DNA from: Leucobacter sp. UBA1945
GTDB lineage: Bacteria > Actinomycetota > Actinomycetes > Actinomycetales > Microbacteriaceae
Direction: 5' to 3'
Assembly: GCA_002336855.1 (NCBI GenBank)
Contig: DDEV01000116.1
Span: 763-64,762 of the forward strand
Length of the DNA stretch: 64,000 bases
Below, in pieces: positions 57,052 to 64,000 of the stretch (positions within the stretch are counted from its first letter, which is position 1; every line of letters starts with the position of its first letter). A program made the translations under genes and the position numbers. The notes beneath the pieces were generated by a model. It was not told the origin of the DNA. It did no database searches and worked only from the letters and a program-made list of their open reading frames with translations.

Positions 57052-58332
57052 TTACTTGGTCTCGCCCTCAACAGCCTTCTGGAAGACCGGGTTGTTCGTC
57101 GCATCGTACTTGTAGATGCCGATGAACGCCGACGAAGGATCGTTGTTGTCGTTCAGCGGGCCGGTGCCTGCCTTGCCGACGTAGTGGATGTCCTTCTTGT
57201 CGTCGAGCAGCGCCTTGCAATCCTTGTAGGTGTTGCACTCTTCGCCACCGTCAGCACCCGAGACAGCGTGCAGCTCACCCTTGATCGACTCGGAGTCGGT
57301 TGCGCCAGCCTTCTCAGCGGCGAGAGCCACGAGCGTCACGAGGTCGTATGCCTCAGGAGCGTAGGTGTAGCTCTCAAGGGAGCCACCGAATTCAGCGGTG
57401 TAGATCTCGTCGAGCTGCTTCTTGAAGTCGTCGTTTGCCTGAGCACCGGGGATCGAGCCCTGAGCGCCCTCGAGGGTGCCCGCGGGGAACTCATCGCCGT
57501 AGCCGTTGGTGTTGCCGTCAACGAGGTAGAAGTTCGCAAGGTCGAGACCCTGGTTCACTGCCTCAGGAACGATCTGCTTCAGCTGATCGTAGGTGACTAC
57601 GACGATAGCCTCAGCGCCCGAATCCTTGACTGCGGTAACCTCAGCGGCAAACGAGGTCTGCTCGGTCGGGAACTCGTTGCCGTCACCCTTAGCACCGTAC
57701 ACAACCTCGGCACCGCCAGCCTCAACGGTCTCCTGGATCACGTCGCGCAGGCCGAGACCGTACGGATCGTTGAAGGTCAGGAAAGCGACCTTGGTCTTGC
57801 CGTCTGCGAGCACCTGGTTGCCGAGCGCGTTGCCCTGCACGGTGTCCGGCGGAGCGGTGCGGAAGTAGTTCGGGTTCACACCGCTGAGGTCTGCCGAGGT
57901 GTTCGACGGCGAGCCCATCAGAATGCCAGCCTCAGCGATCTTGTCGACCACGTGAGCGCTGCGGCCCGAGCCCATTGCGCCGAGCACGAACGACGCGCCG
58001 CTCTTGATGACGTCGTCTGCGCCCTTCTCAACCACGGTGAGGTCTGTGGCGTCGCCCTCGTTGCCCTCTGCAACGATCGTGACGTCTTGGCCGAGCACGC
58101 CGCCCGCACCATTGATGTCTGCGAGAGCCTGAGCGATACCGGCCTGCACCGGAGGCATCAGAAAGCCGAGCGAACCGGTCTGCGGCAGAAGCGTTGCAAT
58201 CTGCAGCGCGTCGGTCGACCCGCCGCCCTCAGCCTTAGGCTCTTCAGCGCTCGATGAGCAGCTCGAGAGTAGTAGGGCCGCTGATGCGGCCAGTGCAAGT
58301 GCACCGGTGGCTCGTTTGGAGATCATCTTCAT
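57052..58332 (-). CDS. livK: Branched-chain amino acid-binding lipoprotein LivK
   Basis: The 426-residue protein begins with a lipoprotein signal peptide ending in LLLSSC (about residue 25). The mature part is a type I periplasmic-binding fold of the Peripla_BP_6 group: IATLLPQTGSLGFLMPPVQAGI, INGAGGVLGQDVTIV, ILMGSPSNTSADLSG, FNDPYGLGLRDV. It should deliver Leu, Ile and Val to LivHM. It is encoded on the opposite strand, 1.2 kb from livF. GAAAGGTG precedes ATG 58332. CTGAG-AATA-CTCAG (58383-58396) lies just upstream and may be a regulator site. Confidence 0.9.
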   Translation of the reverse strand: MKMISKRATGALALAASAALLLSSCSSSAEEPKAEGGGSTDALQIATLLPQTGSLGFLMPPVQAGIAQALADINGAGGVLGQDVTIVAEGNEGDATDLTVVEKGADDVIKSGASFVLGAMGSGRSAHVVDKIAEAGILMGSPSNTSADLSGVNPNYFRTAPPDTVQGNALGNQVLADGKTKVAFLTFNDPYGLGLRDVIQETVEAGGAEVVYGAKGDGNEFPTEQTSFAAEVTAVKDSGAEAIVVVTYDQLKQIVPEAVNQGLDLANFYLVDGNTNGYGDEFPAGTLEGAQGSIPGAQANDDFKKQLDEIYTAEFGGSLESYTYAPEAYDLVTLVALAAEKAGATDSESIKGELHAVSGADGGEECNTYKDCKALLDDKKDIHYVGKAGTGPLNDNNDPSSAFIGIYKYDATNNPVFQKAVEGETK

Positions 58333-58460
58333 CGATGACACCTTTCTTGTCGTGACGACCGCTGTGTTTTGCGGCACTGCTCCTGAGAATACTCAGTTTC
58401 CGGGGGTCAGCGCGCCATTTCTGGTCGAGTTGTTAGCGTCTCGTGACCTGTCGCGCGTTT

Positions 58461-59165
58461 TCAACGTATCCCGGCTTCATAAGCGAGGATCACGGCGTGC
58501 ACTCGGTCACGCAATTCGAGCTTGGCGAGCACCCTGCCGACGTGGGTTTTCACGGTTGATTCCGAGAGAAATAGGCGCTCCCCGATCTCGGCGTTACTGA
58601 GCCCCTCGGCGATCAGCGAGAACACCTCCTGCTCCCGCTCGGTGAGCTGCGCGAGTATCTCTGCGGCGCCCTTGGCGTTGTCTGCCAGAGTTTGGGTGCT
58701 TTGCGCGTCCACGGCGCTCGGTTCGCGCAGCTTCGCGATGAGCCGGCGCGTCACGCTTGGCGCCATCACCGAGTCGCCACCGGCGACGGAGCGCACGGCT
58801 GAGATGAGCTCGGGCGCCCGCGCGTCCTTCAGCAGAAATCCGCTCGCACCTGCCTCGATCGCGGCGAGCGCGTACTCGTCGAGATCGAATGTCGTGAGCA
58901 CGAGCACGCGAATCTTCGGGTGGTTCTGCACGATGGCCGCAGTCGCCTCGATGCCGTCCATGCCCGGCATGCGCACGTCCATCAGTACGACGTCTGGCGC
59001 GCGGCCGTCTGCGGCGAGCGCATCGATCTTCGCGAGCGCTTCCGCCCCGTCTCCGGCCTCGCCGACCACGGCGAAGTCGGGCTGTGTGCCGAGGATCAGC
59101 GAGAACCCCGTTCGAATCAGATCTTGATCGTCGACCAGCAGAATGCCGAGCTCGTTGTCGCTCAA
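58461..59165 (-). CDS. NarL/LuxR-type response regulator
   Basis: The 234-residue regulator has a receiver domain (LLVDDQDLIRTG, phosphoacceptor Asp in VVLMDVRMPGMDG, Lys in FLLKDA) and a C-terminal LuxR helix-turn-helix (LTEREQEVFSLIAEGLSNAEIGERLFLSESTVKTHV in part). The start is the TTG that overlaps the kinase stop (TTGA). It should respond to the neighbouring HisKA_3 kinase and control the ABC-2 exporter genes upstream. Confidence 0.93.
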   Translation of the reverse strand: MSDNELGILLVDDQDLIRTGFSLILGTQPDFAVVGEAGDGAEALAKIDALAADGRAPDVVLMDVRMPGMDGIEATAAIVQNHPKIRVLVLTTFDLDEYALAAIEAGASGFLLKDARAPELISAVRSVAGGDSVMAPSVTRRLIAKLREPSAVDAQSTQTLADNAKGAAEILAQLTEREQEVFSLIAEGLSNAEIGERLFLSESTVKTHVGRVLAKLELRDRVHAVILAYEAGIR

Positions 59166-60568
59166 CCGTGTGCTCCTTCGGTTTCATTTGGTGCGGTGCC
59201 TGACGGCACGTGTGCTCGCACGCGCCATCCTGGGCCGTGCGGCCCTGCCTCGAGCGATCCCCCGAACATTCGGGCACGCTCGGTGGCGCCGGCGAGCCCG
59301 CGCCCGGTTCCGGGAATCGTGGCGCTCGGTTCGTCGGCGCCTGTGGAAGTAACTCGTCCAGTGTCAACGACCTCGATGTGCGTGCCGTCGCTCGCATGGG
59401 TGACCGTGACTCCGGCTTCGGCTCCTCTCCCCGCGTAGCGCAGCGAGTTCGTCAGTGCCTCTTGCACGATGCGAAACACCGCGAGCTGCTGCGTTGCGTT
59501 CGTCTCGGGCACGCCTGACTCGGTAAGCGTCACCTTCAGGCCCACCTGCCGAAACCCATCGACGAGTTCATGTAGCTGAGCCACGCCGGGCTGGGGCGCA
59601 CGGGGCGCCTCGAGCACCCCGGTCTGCGACATTTCGCCCGAGGCGTCGTCGCCGTCACCGAGCACCCCGAGCAGTCGACGCATCTCTACGAGCGCCGATC
59701 TGCCGGTCTCGGCGGCTCGCTCCATCGCGCGCGCCGCGGCTTCCGGTTGCGATTGCACCGCGACCGAGGCTCCCTCGCTCAGCGTGACGACCACAGAGAG
59801 CGAGTGAGCGACGATGTCGTGCATCTCGCGCGCGATCCTCGATCGCTCTGCTGCTGCAGCCAACTGCGCACGCTGCTCGCGCTCGGTAGCCAACTGGTGA
59901 GCTCGATCGATCAGCGCCTCAATATAGCGGCGCCTGTTGCCGAGGTTGATGGCGATCAGCAGCACGGCGAGCAGCCAGAGCGCGTTCAGCACGGCAAGCG
60001 TGATCGAAGAACGCAGGTCGGTGTCGGTGCTGGCGACGATTCCGGCGGGCCCGATTGCCCCTGCCGCCGTGTTGCCCGTGAAGAGCATCAGCGCAGTGTT
60101 TGTCACCACCGCGAACGAGAGCCCCACCCAACCGGCAGGCACGCTGCGATACACGGGCACGGCGTACAGCAAAAACACGAGGGCGACCGAGTTCGGCAGG
60201 ATGAGCAGGCCCTGCTCGAGAAAGAGCAGCAGCGAGATCACGATGAGACCGGCGAGCGGAAACCGTCTGCGGTATGCAAGCGCGAACGCGGTCGCAACGA
60301 CGATCACCACATTGACGATCACCCACGGCCACTCGAGATGCGCACCAAGCGCTTGCATCTCTTCTGCGGCCGCTGGATCAATATCGTTGTACACCTCTGT
60401 CGCGTAGCCGCTCATCAGTTCGAACGCGATCATCAACGCGCAGCCGAACAAGTACGTGACGACGATCGTATTGTCGACGAGCTTCGGGTGCGCGGCGAGC
60501 CAACGCCGAAACACCCCGGGGGGCTTTGGCAGCCGCAGTTCCGGGGTGTTCAGCTCAGCAGTGGTCAC
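59162..60568 (-). CDS. Sensor histidine kinase, HisKA_3 (DesK/LiaS-like)
   Basis: The 468-residue kinase has a cytoplasmic start, six or seven membrane helices (about 30-205) without a large outer loop, and a HisKA_3 domain with the phosphoacceptor in IAREMHDIVAHSLSVV. The ATPase part has NSLRYAG-type N box, VVDTG and GTGRGLAGATERARMFGG. GTG 60568 was chosen because it overlaps the permease stop; the long frame upstream covers the ABC permease in the wrong frame. Membrane-embedded sensing of cell-envelope stress or drug is likely. Confidence 0.9.
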   Translation of the reverse strand: MTTAELNTPELRLPKPPGVFRRWLAAHPKLVDNTIVVTYLFGCALMIAFELMSGYATEVYNDIDPAAAEEMQALGAHLEWPWVIVNVVIVVATAFALAYRRRFPLAGLIVISLLLFLEQGLLILPNSVALVFLLYAVPVYRSVPAGWVGLSFAVVTNTALMLFTGNTAAGAIGPAGIVASTDTDLRSSITLAVLNALWLLAVLLIAINLGNRRRYIEALIDRAHQLATEREQRAQLAAAAERSRIAREMHDIVAHSLSVVVTLSEGASVAVQSQPEAAARAMERAAETGRSALVEMRRLLGVLGDGDDASGEMSQTGVLEAPRAPQPGVAQLHELVDGFRQVGLKVTLTESGVPETNATQQLAVFRIVQEALTNSLRYAGRGAEAGVTVTHASDGTHIEVVDTGRVTSTGADEPSATIPGTGRGLAGATERARMFGGSLEAGPHGPGWRVRAHVPSGTAPNETEGAHG

Positions 60569-61407
60569 ACGGCGTCTCTCGTTTTGAGCAGGATCGCGGC
60601 CGGCACGAGTGCTGCCGCGGCCCAGGCGGTGAGGCCGCCCAGTGCGCCCCAGTATGACACGCTTCCGGCGTCTCCCGCGCCCTGCACTGCTGCAGTCGAG
60701 AGGGTCGCGCCGAGGTTCGCTGGCATCCAGTCCGCGACCACGGGCACCCACTCCCAGCCGGTCATCATCAACACTTGAAACACGATCGTGGCGACGAAGA
60801 GCAGGGTCACGATCACCGAGATCGCCCCGGCGCTCGAACGCAGGAGTGCGCCGACACCGAGCGCCAGCAGCGCGGCGAGCGTCAAGTAGAGAGTGTTGCC
60901 GAGCAGCGAGACCAGCACCGCCGGGTCTGCAAGTGCCGAGAACCCGCCGCTTCCGAGGATCAGCGCAGAGATGACCGCTCCGCCGAAGCTGCTCAGCACC
61001 CCGACAGTGAGGCCGAGCGCTGCAACGACGAGCGCCTTGGCGATCAGCATCGGCGTTCGCGCCGGCACCGCGGTGAGCGACGAGAGGATCAGCCCGCTCG
61101 CATACTCGCTCGTGATCGAGAGGGCGCCGAGCACGCCCATGATCAGCACGGTGAACATGCTGCCGAAGGTAGCGGACTGCACGACAATTGCGGGGGTCGC
61201 GGCTGGGGTCAGCATGTCGCTGCCCGACATCGCGAGAGAAAGCAGCGCCGCGCCCGCCCAGCTCAGCACGAGCATGACGAGGATCGACCAGCGTATCGAT
61301 CGCAGCGAAAGCAGTTTGATCCACTCCCCCTTGAGCACGCCGTCGAAGGTGAGCCGGCCGACGACCGGAGCCGTGGTGTAGGTGTCGTTCATCGTGATGG
61401 TGGTCAT
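60565..61407 (-). CDS. ABC-2 type transporter permease
   Basis: The 280-residue protein has six membrane helices and the ABC-2 layout: FDGVLKGEWIKLLSLRSIRW at the start, a helical region EYASGLILSSLTAVPARTPMLIAKALV, and a C-terminal hydrophobic block. It pairs with the ATPase gene 11 nt upstream to form a small exporter, of the type that confers resistance to antibiotics or peptides. It overlaps the kinase gene by 4 nt. Confidence 0.88.
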   Translation of the reverse strand: MTTITMNDTYTTAPVVGRLTFDGVLKGEWIKLLSLRSIRWSILVMLVLSWAGAALLSLAMSGSDMLTPAATPAIVVQSATFGSMFTVLIMGVLGALSITSEYASGLILSSLTAVPARTPMLIAKALVVAALGLTVGVLSSFGGAVISALILGSGGFSALADPAVLVSLLGNTLYLTLAALLALGVGALLRSSAGAISVIVTLLFVATIVFQVLMMTGWEWVPVVADWMPANLGATLSTAAVQGAGDAGSVSYWGALGGLTAWAAAALVPAAILLKTRDAV

Positions 61408-61418
61408 GTCGGTGCTCC

Positions 61419-62327
61419 TTATGCCGCGGCGTATTCGAGCTCACCGCGAGTGAGTTCGAGGTAGGCGTCTTCGAGTGAGGCGGTGTCGGTTGAAAGCCCG
61501 TGCAGCACGATGCCGTGCGCGGCGGCAAGTTCGCCGACCTGCGCGGCGGTGATTCCCTGCAGCAGAAGCTCATCGCCGTCGCTCTGCTGTGTGCTCCGAG
61601 CGCCCTGGGCGCGCAGCAGCTCGCCGAGGCGAATCGACTCGGGAGAGGTGACGCGCACGGTGCGCTGGCCGCTGCCGCCCGCGATCAGCTCGGCGATTGG
61701 GGCGTCGGCGATGACCGAGCCGCGGCCGAGCACGATCACGTGATCAGCGGTCTGCGCCATCTCGCTCATGAGGTGGCTCGAGAGCAGCACCGTGCGGCCC
61801 TCGGCCGCGAAGGCGCGCACGAAGCTGCGCACCCAGAGCACCCCGTCGGGGTCGAGGCCGTTGACCGGTTCGTCGAGCACCAGCACCTTCGGGTCGCCCA
61901 GCAGTGCGGCCGCGATACCGAGGCGCTGCCCCATGCCGAGCGAGAATCCGCCGACGCGCTTGTGCGCGACCGACTCGAGGCCCGTCAGCTCGAGCACCTT
62001 GCTCACGCGCGCATCGCTGATGCCGTGGGTTGCGGCAAGCGCCCGCAGGTGGCTGCGCGCCGAACGACCGGGGTGCACACCCTTCGCGTCGAGCAGTGCG
62101 CCAACCACGCTCAGCGGGTTGCGGTGCTCTGCATACGGCTTGCCCAGCACGGTGATGCTGCCCGAGGTCGGCCGATCGAGGCCGACGAGCATGCGCATCG
62201 TCGTCGACTTGCCCGCCCCGTTCGGGCCGAGAAAGCCGGTGACCTGGCCCGGCCGCAGCGAAAAGCTGACGTCGTTCACCGCAGTTTTGGTTCCGTAGCG
62301 CTTCGTGAGGTGCGTCGCCTCGATCAT
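61419..62327 (-). CDS. ABC transporter ATPase (DrrA/CcmA type)
   Basis: The 302-residue ATPase has GPNGAGKSTTMRMLVGL, FSLGMGQRLGIAAALLG (the altered signature of the DRI/DrrA group), and VLVLDEPVNGLDPDG. The C-terminal 80 residues form the usual regulatory domain. GAAGGGAGCACC before the ATG is a strong ribosome-binding site. It is the first gene of the ATPase-permease-kinase-regulator operon. A NarL-type regulator in the same operon suggests self-induction. Confidence 0.92.
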   Translation of the reverse strand: MIEATHLTKRYGTKTAVNDVSFSLRPGQVTGFLGPNGAGKSTTMRMLVGLDRPTSGSITVLGKPYAEHRNPLSVVGALLDAKGVHPGRSARSHLRALAATHGISDARVSKVLELTGLESVAHKRVGGFSLGMGQRLGIAAALLGDPKVLVLDEPVNGLDPDGVLWVRSFVRAFAAEGRTVLLSSHLMSEMAQTADHVIVLGRGSVIADAPIAELIAGGSGQRTVRVTSPESIRLGELLRAQGARSTQQSDGDELLLQGITAAQVGELAAAHGIVLHGLSTDTASLEDAYLELTRGELEYAAA

Positions 62328-62470
62328 GGTGCTCCCTTCGAGGATCGCTCTGATCCCCTATGCTCACCAAGCTACGGCGCGGCGGCACAGGTGCACATCG
62401 GCCTCAGGTACCGCTGGGGTCACTCTTTGGGATGATCCTCGACCTGGGAATGGCCCGAGCGGCCGGACCC

Positions 62471-64000
62471 CTAGTTCTCTTGGCCGATCCTCTGCCCGAC
62501 TACCGCCGAGATGCCGTCTTGTCGCATCGAGACCCCGTAGAGCGCATCGGCGATCTCCATGGTGCGCTTCTGGTGCGTGATGATGATGAGCTGGGAGTTT
62601 TCGCGCAGCGTCTCGAACACCTGCAGCAGGCGCCCGAGGTTCGCGTCGTCGAGCGCCGCCTCGACCTCGTCGACGATGTAGAACGGACTCGGCCGGGCCT
62701 GGAAGATAGCCATGAGCCACGCGACTGCCGCGAGCGAGCGCTCGCCTCCCGACAGCAGCGACATGCGTTCGACCTTCTTGCCCGCGGGCTTCACTACGAT
62801 GTCGATGCCAGTGTTCAGCATGTCGTCGGGGTTCGTGAGCTCAACATGCCCGGAGCCACCGGGGAAGAGGATCGGAAACACCTCTGCGAACGCGGCCTGC
62901 GTGTCGGCGAACGCCTCGGCGAAGATACCCTGCATCTTCTCATCGAGGTCGGCGATGATGGTGAGCAGGTCGGCGCGCGTCTTCGTGAGGTCTTGCAGCT
63001 GCTCCGCGAGGAAGCTGTGGCGCTGCTCGAGCGCGGCGAATTCTTCGAGCGCAAGCGGGTTGATGCGGCCGAGTTCTGCGAGCCGCTTCTCGGCTTTGGC
63101 GAGGCGCTGCTGCTGTTCGGCGCGCACGAAGGGACGAAATTGCGTGGAGTCGGACGCATCGCGTTCGACCGCGTTTTGTTCCGGTGTCTCTGCGCCAGCA
63201 CCGGTCTCGGCCTCCCCCGTCTCTTCGATAAGCCCGAGCTCTGCGGCAAGCTGGGCCTCGAGGTCGCCGAGGGGTTCTGCTACGGGCTTCGGCTGCTCGG
63301 CGACGGCCGGTTCTGCGCCGGGCACCGGCACGCCGCGGTGCGGCCCGTATTCGTCGATGAGCACCTCTTCGACGAGCCCGAGCTCGTTGCCGGCGCGCTC
63401 AAGCAGCGTCGAAAGCTGCAGCTTGCGCTCATAGCTTTTCAGCTCGGCGCCGTGCACGCGATCGGTGAGCGACTGCAGGCGGCCGCGCAGATCGGACTCC
63501 TCCGAGCGCAGCAGCGTGAGCTCTTGGCTGTGCCTTGCGCGCTCCTGTTCTGCACTCTGCTGCGCCACGCGCGCCTCAGACAGCGAACGATCGCATGATT
63601 CGAGGATCGCCGGTAGCTGACCCGCGACCCGTTCGGCGCGAGCTACCTGTCTGGCGCGCAACACCGCACGGCGCGCGGCCTCTTCTGCGGCGCGATGCTC
63701 GGCCTCGAGCTGTTCGGCGAGCATGCGATGCGTGGCACCGGCAGCTCGGGCGCGCTCGCGAGCGGTCTCGAGCTCAAGGCGGCGCTCGACCTCTGCCGCA
63801 CGCGCGCGCTCGAGTTCGACAAAGAGCTCATCACGTTGGCTTGCGTCGAGAATCGGTCGCGGCCGAGCCTCGGCCTCTGCAAATACGCGCGCTGCGCGCT
63901 CGGCTTCTTCAGCAGCCTCGGTTTCGCCGCCGGCCACTTCGGTGAGTGCTTGCCTTGCGCGCTCGGCCTCGGCCTGACCCGCCTCGGCTCGAACGGTGAG
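62471..64000 (-). CDS. smc: Chromosome segregation protein SMC, C-terminal part (cut by window edge)
   Basis: About 510 C-terminal residues are present; the frame stays open to the right edge. It has coiled-coil segments (Glu/Arg/Ala-rich) and the C-terminal ATPase head with the signature LLSGGERSL, Walker B FYIVDEVEAALDD and the D-loop region. An approximately 65-residue Pro/Glu/Ala-rich insertion (from VPGAEPAVAEQPKP on, about 63120-63340) breaks the coiled coil near the head. SMC with ScpA/B organises and segregates the chromosome. It ends 143 nt before the exporter ATPase gene. Confidence 0.95.
   Translation of the reverse strand, partial: LTVRAEAGQAEAERARQALTEVAGGETEAAEEAERAARVFAEAEARPRPILDASQRDELFVELERARAAEVERRLELETARERARAAGATHRMLAEQLEAEHRAAEEAARRAVLRARQVARAERVAGQLPAILESCDRSLSEARVAQQSAEQERARHSQELTLLRSEESDLRGRLQSLTDRVHGAELKSYERKLQLSTLLERAGNELGLVEEVLIDEYGPHRGVPVPGAEPAVAEQPKPVAEPLGDLEAQLAAELGLIEETGEAETGAGAETPEQNAVERDASDSTQFRPFVRAEQQQRLAKAEKRLAELGRINPLALEEFAALEQRHSFLAEQLQDLTKTRADLLTIIADLDEKMQGIFAEAFADTQAAFAEVFPILFPGGSGHVELTNPDDMLNTGIDIVVKPAGKKVERMSLLSGGERSLAAVAWLMAIFQARPSPFYIVDEVEAALDDANLGRLLQVFETLRENSQLIIITHQKRTMEIADALYGVSMRQDGISAVVGQRIGQEN

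Noticed and set aside
60569..61573. N-terminal extension of the HisKA_3 kinase frame to about 800 codons
   Set aside because: The extension covers the ABC-2 permease in another frame; the permease motifs and the GTG overlap at 60568 decide the start.

Overview
The window is a 64 kb piece of a high-GC actinobacterial chromosome. The 5' part of a 16S rRNA gene at the left edge, the rrn leader element, the strong G/C third-position bias, GTG/TTG starts in 4-nt overlaps and the gene families present (DUF3060 lipoprotein, GAF-domain regulator beside an aldehyde dehydrogenase and DUF779, Actinobacteria-type rpsP/khpA/rimM/trmD order) point to Microbacteriaceae, perhaps near Leucobacter. The genus is an inference; only about 300 nt of 16S are present. 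I see no prophage, insertion sequence, CRISPR array or plasmid backbone. It reads as ordinary core chromosome with transport and regulatory accessory blocks.

Layout. 1-1000: 16S rRNA 5' end (minus strand) with leader and promoter. 983-3454: lipoprotein, DUF4190 membrane protein, OmpR-type response regulator and histidine kinase, the last three overlapping. 3467-7984: tgt facing a gltX-queuosine precursor transporter-EamA operon. 8009-11655: MFS exporter, LysR regulator, rlmN. 11720-15443: acetaldehyde-type dehydrogenase module (GAF regulator, ALDH, DUF779). 15670-18694: FAH-family hydrolase, ilvE, leuB. 18831-22640: leader peptide with a hairpin, then a heterodimeric ABC exporter. 22679-24590: aspartate dehydrogenase, a small unknown, isochorismatase-like hydrolase, tRNA-Leu(UAG). 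24648-32569: unknown membrane protein, a fused kinase/barrel/class III aminotransferase, then rdgB-rph-murI-rnhB-lepB. 32695-35558: rplS, a VOC-family remnant, trmD-rimM-khpA-rpsP. 35692-43999: a six-gene peptide import and peptidase operon, five of its genes joined by 4-nt overlaps. 44205-50409: YbdK-type ligase, VOC protein, unknown membrane protein, ffh, AlkD-like glycosylase, 3-hydroxyacyl-CoA dehydrogenase. 50613-58332: ftsY and the branched-chain amino acid (Liv) transporter, with an ArsR/DUF2071 pair between livF and livK. 58461-62327: ABC-2 exporter with a NarL-type two-component system. 62471-64000: C-terminal part of smc.

How the genes fit together. Three themes recur: translation and tRNA/rRNA modification (16S, tgt, gltX, rlmN, tRNA-Leu, rph, trmD, rimM, khpA, S16, L19), protein targeting and chromosome organisation (lepB, ffh, ftsY, smc), and import and use of amino acids and peptides (peptide ABC plus two proline-directed peptidases, Liv system, ilvE/leuB). 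The most promising less-described items are the leader peptide whose ribosome-binding site lies inside a long hairpin upstream of the ABC exporter, the LivH permease with a secreted Ig-like domain, the fused kinase-aminotransferase with a barrel that has lost its zinc ligands, the gltX-linked queuosine transporter/EamA pair, and the peptide transporter fused genetically to proline-specific peptidases.
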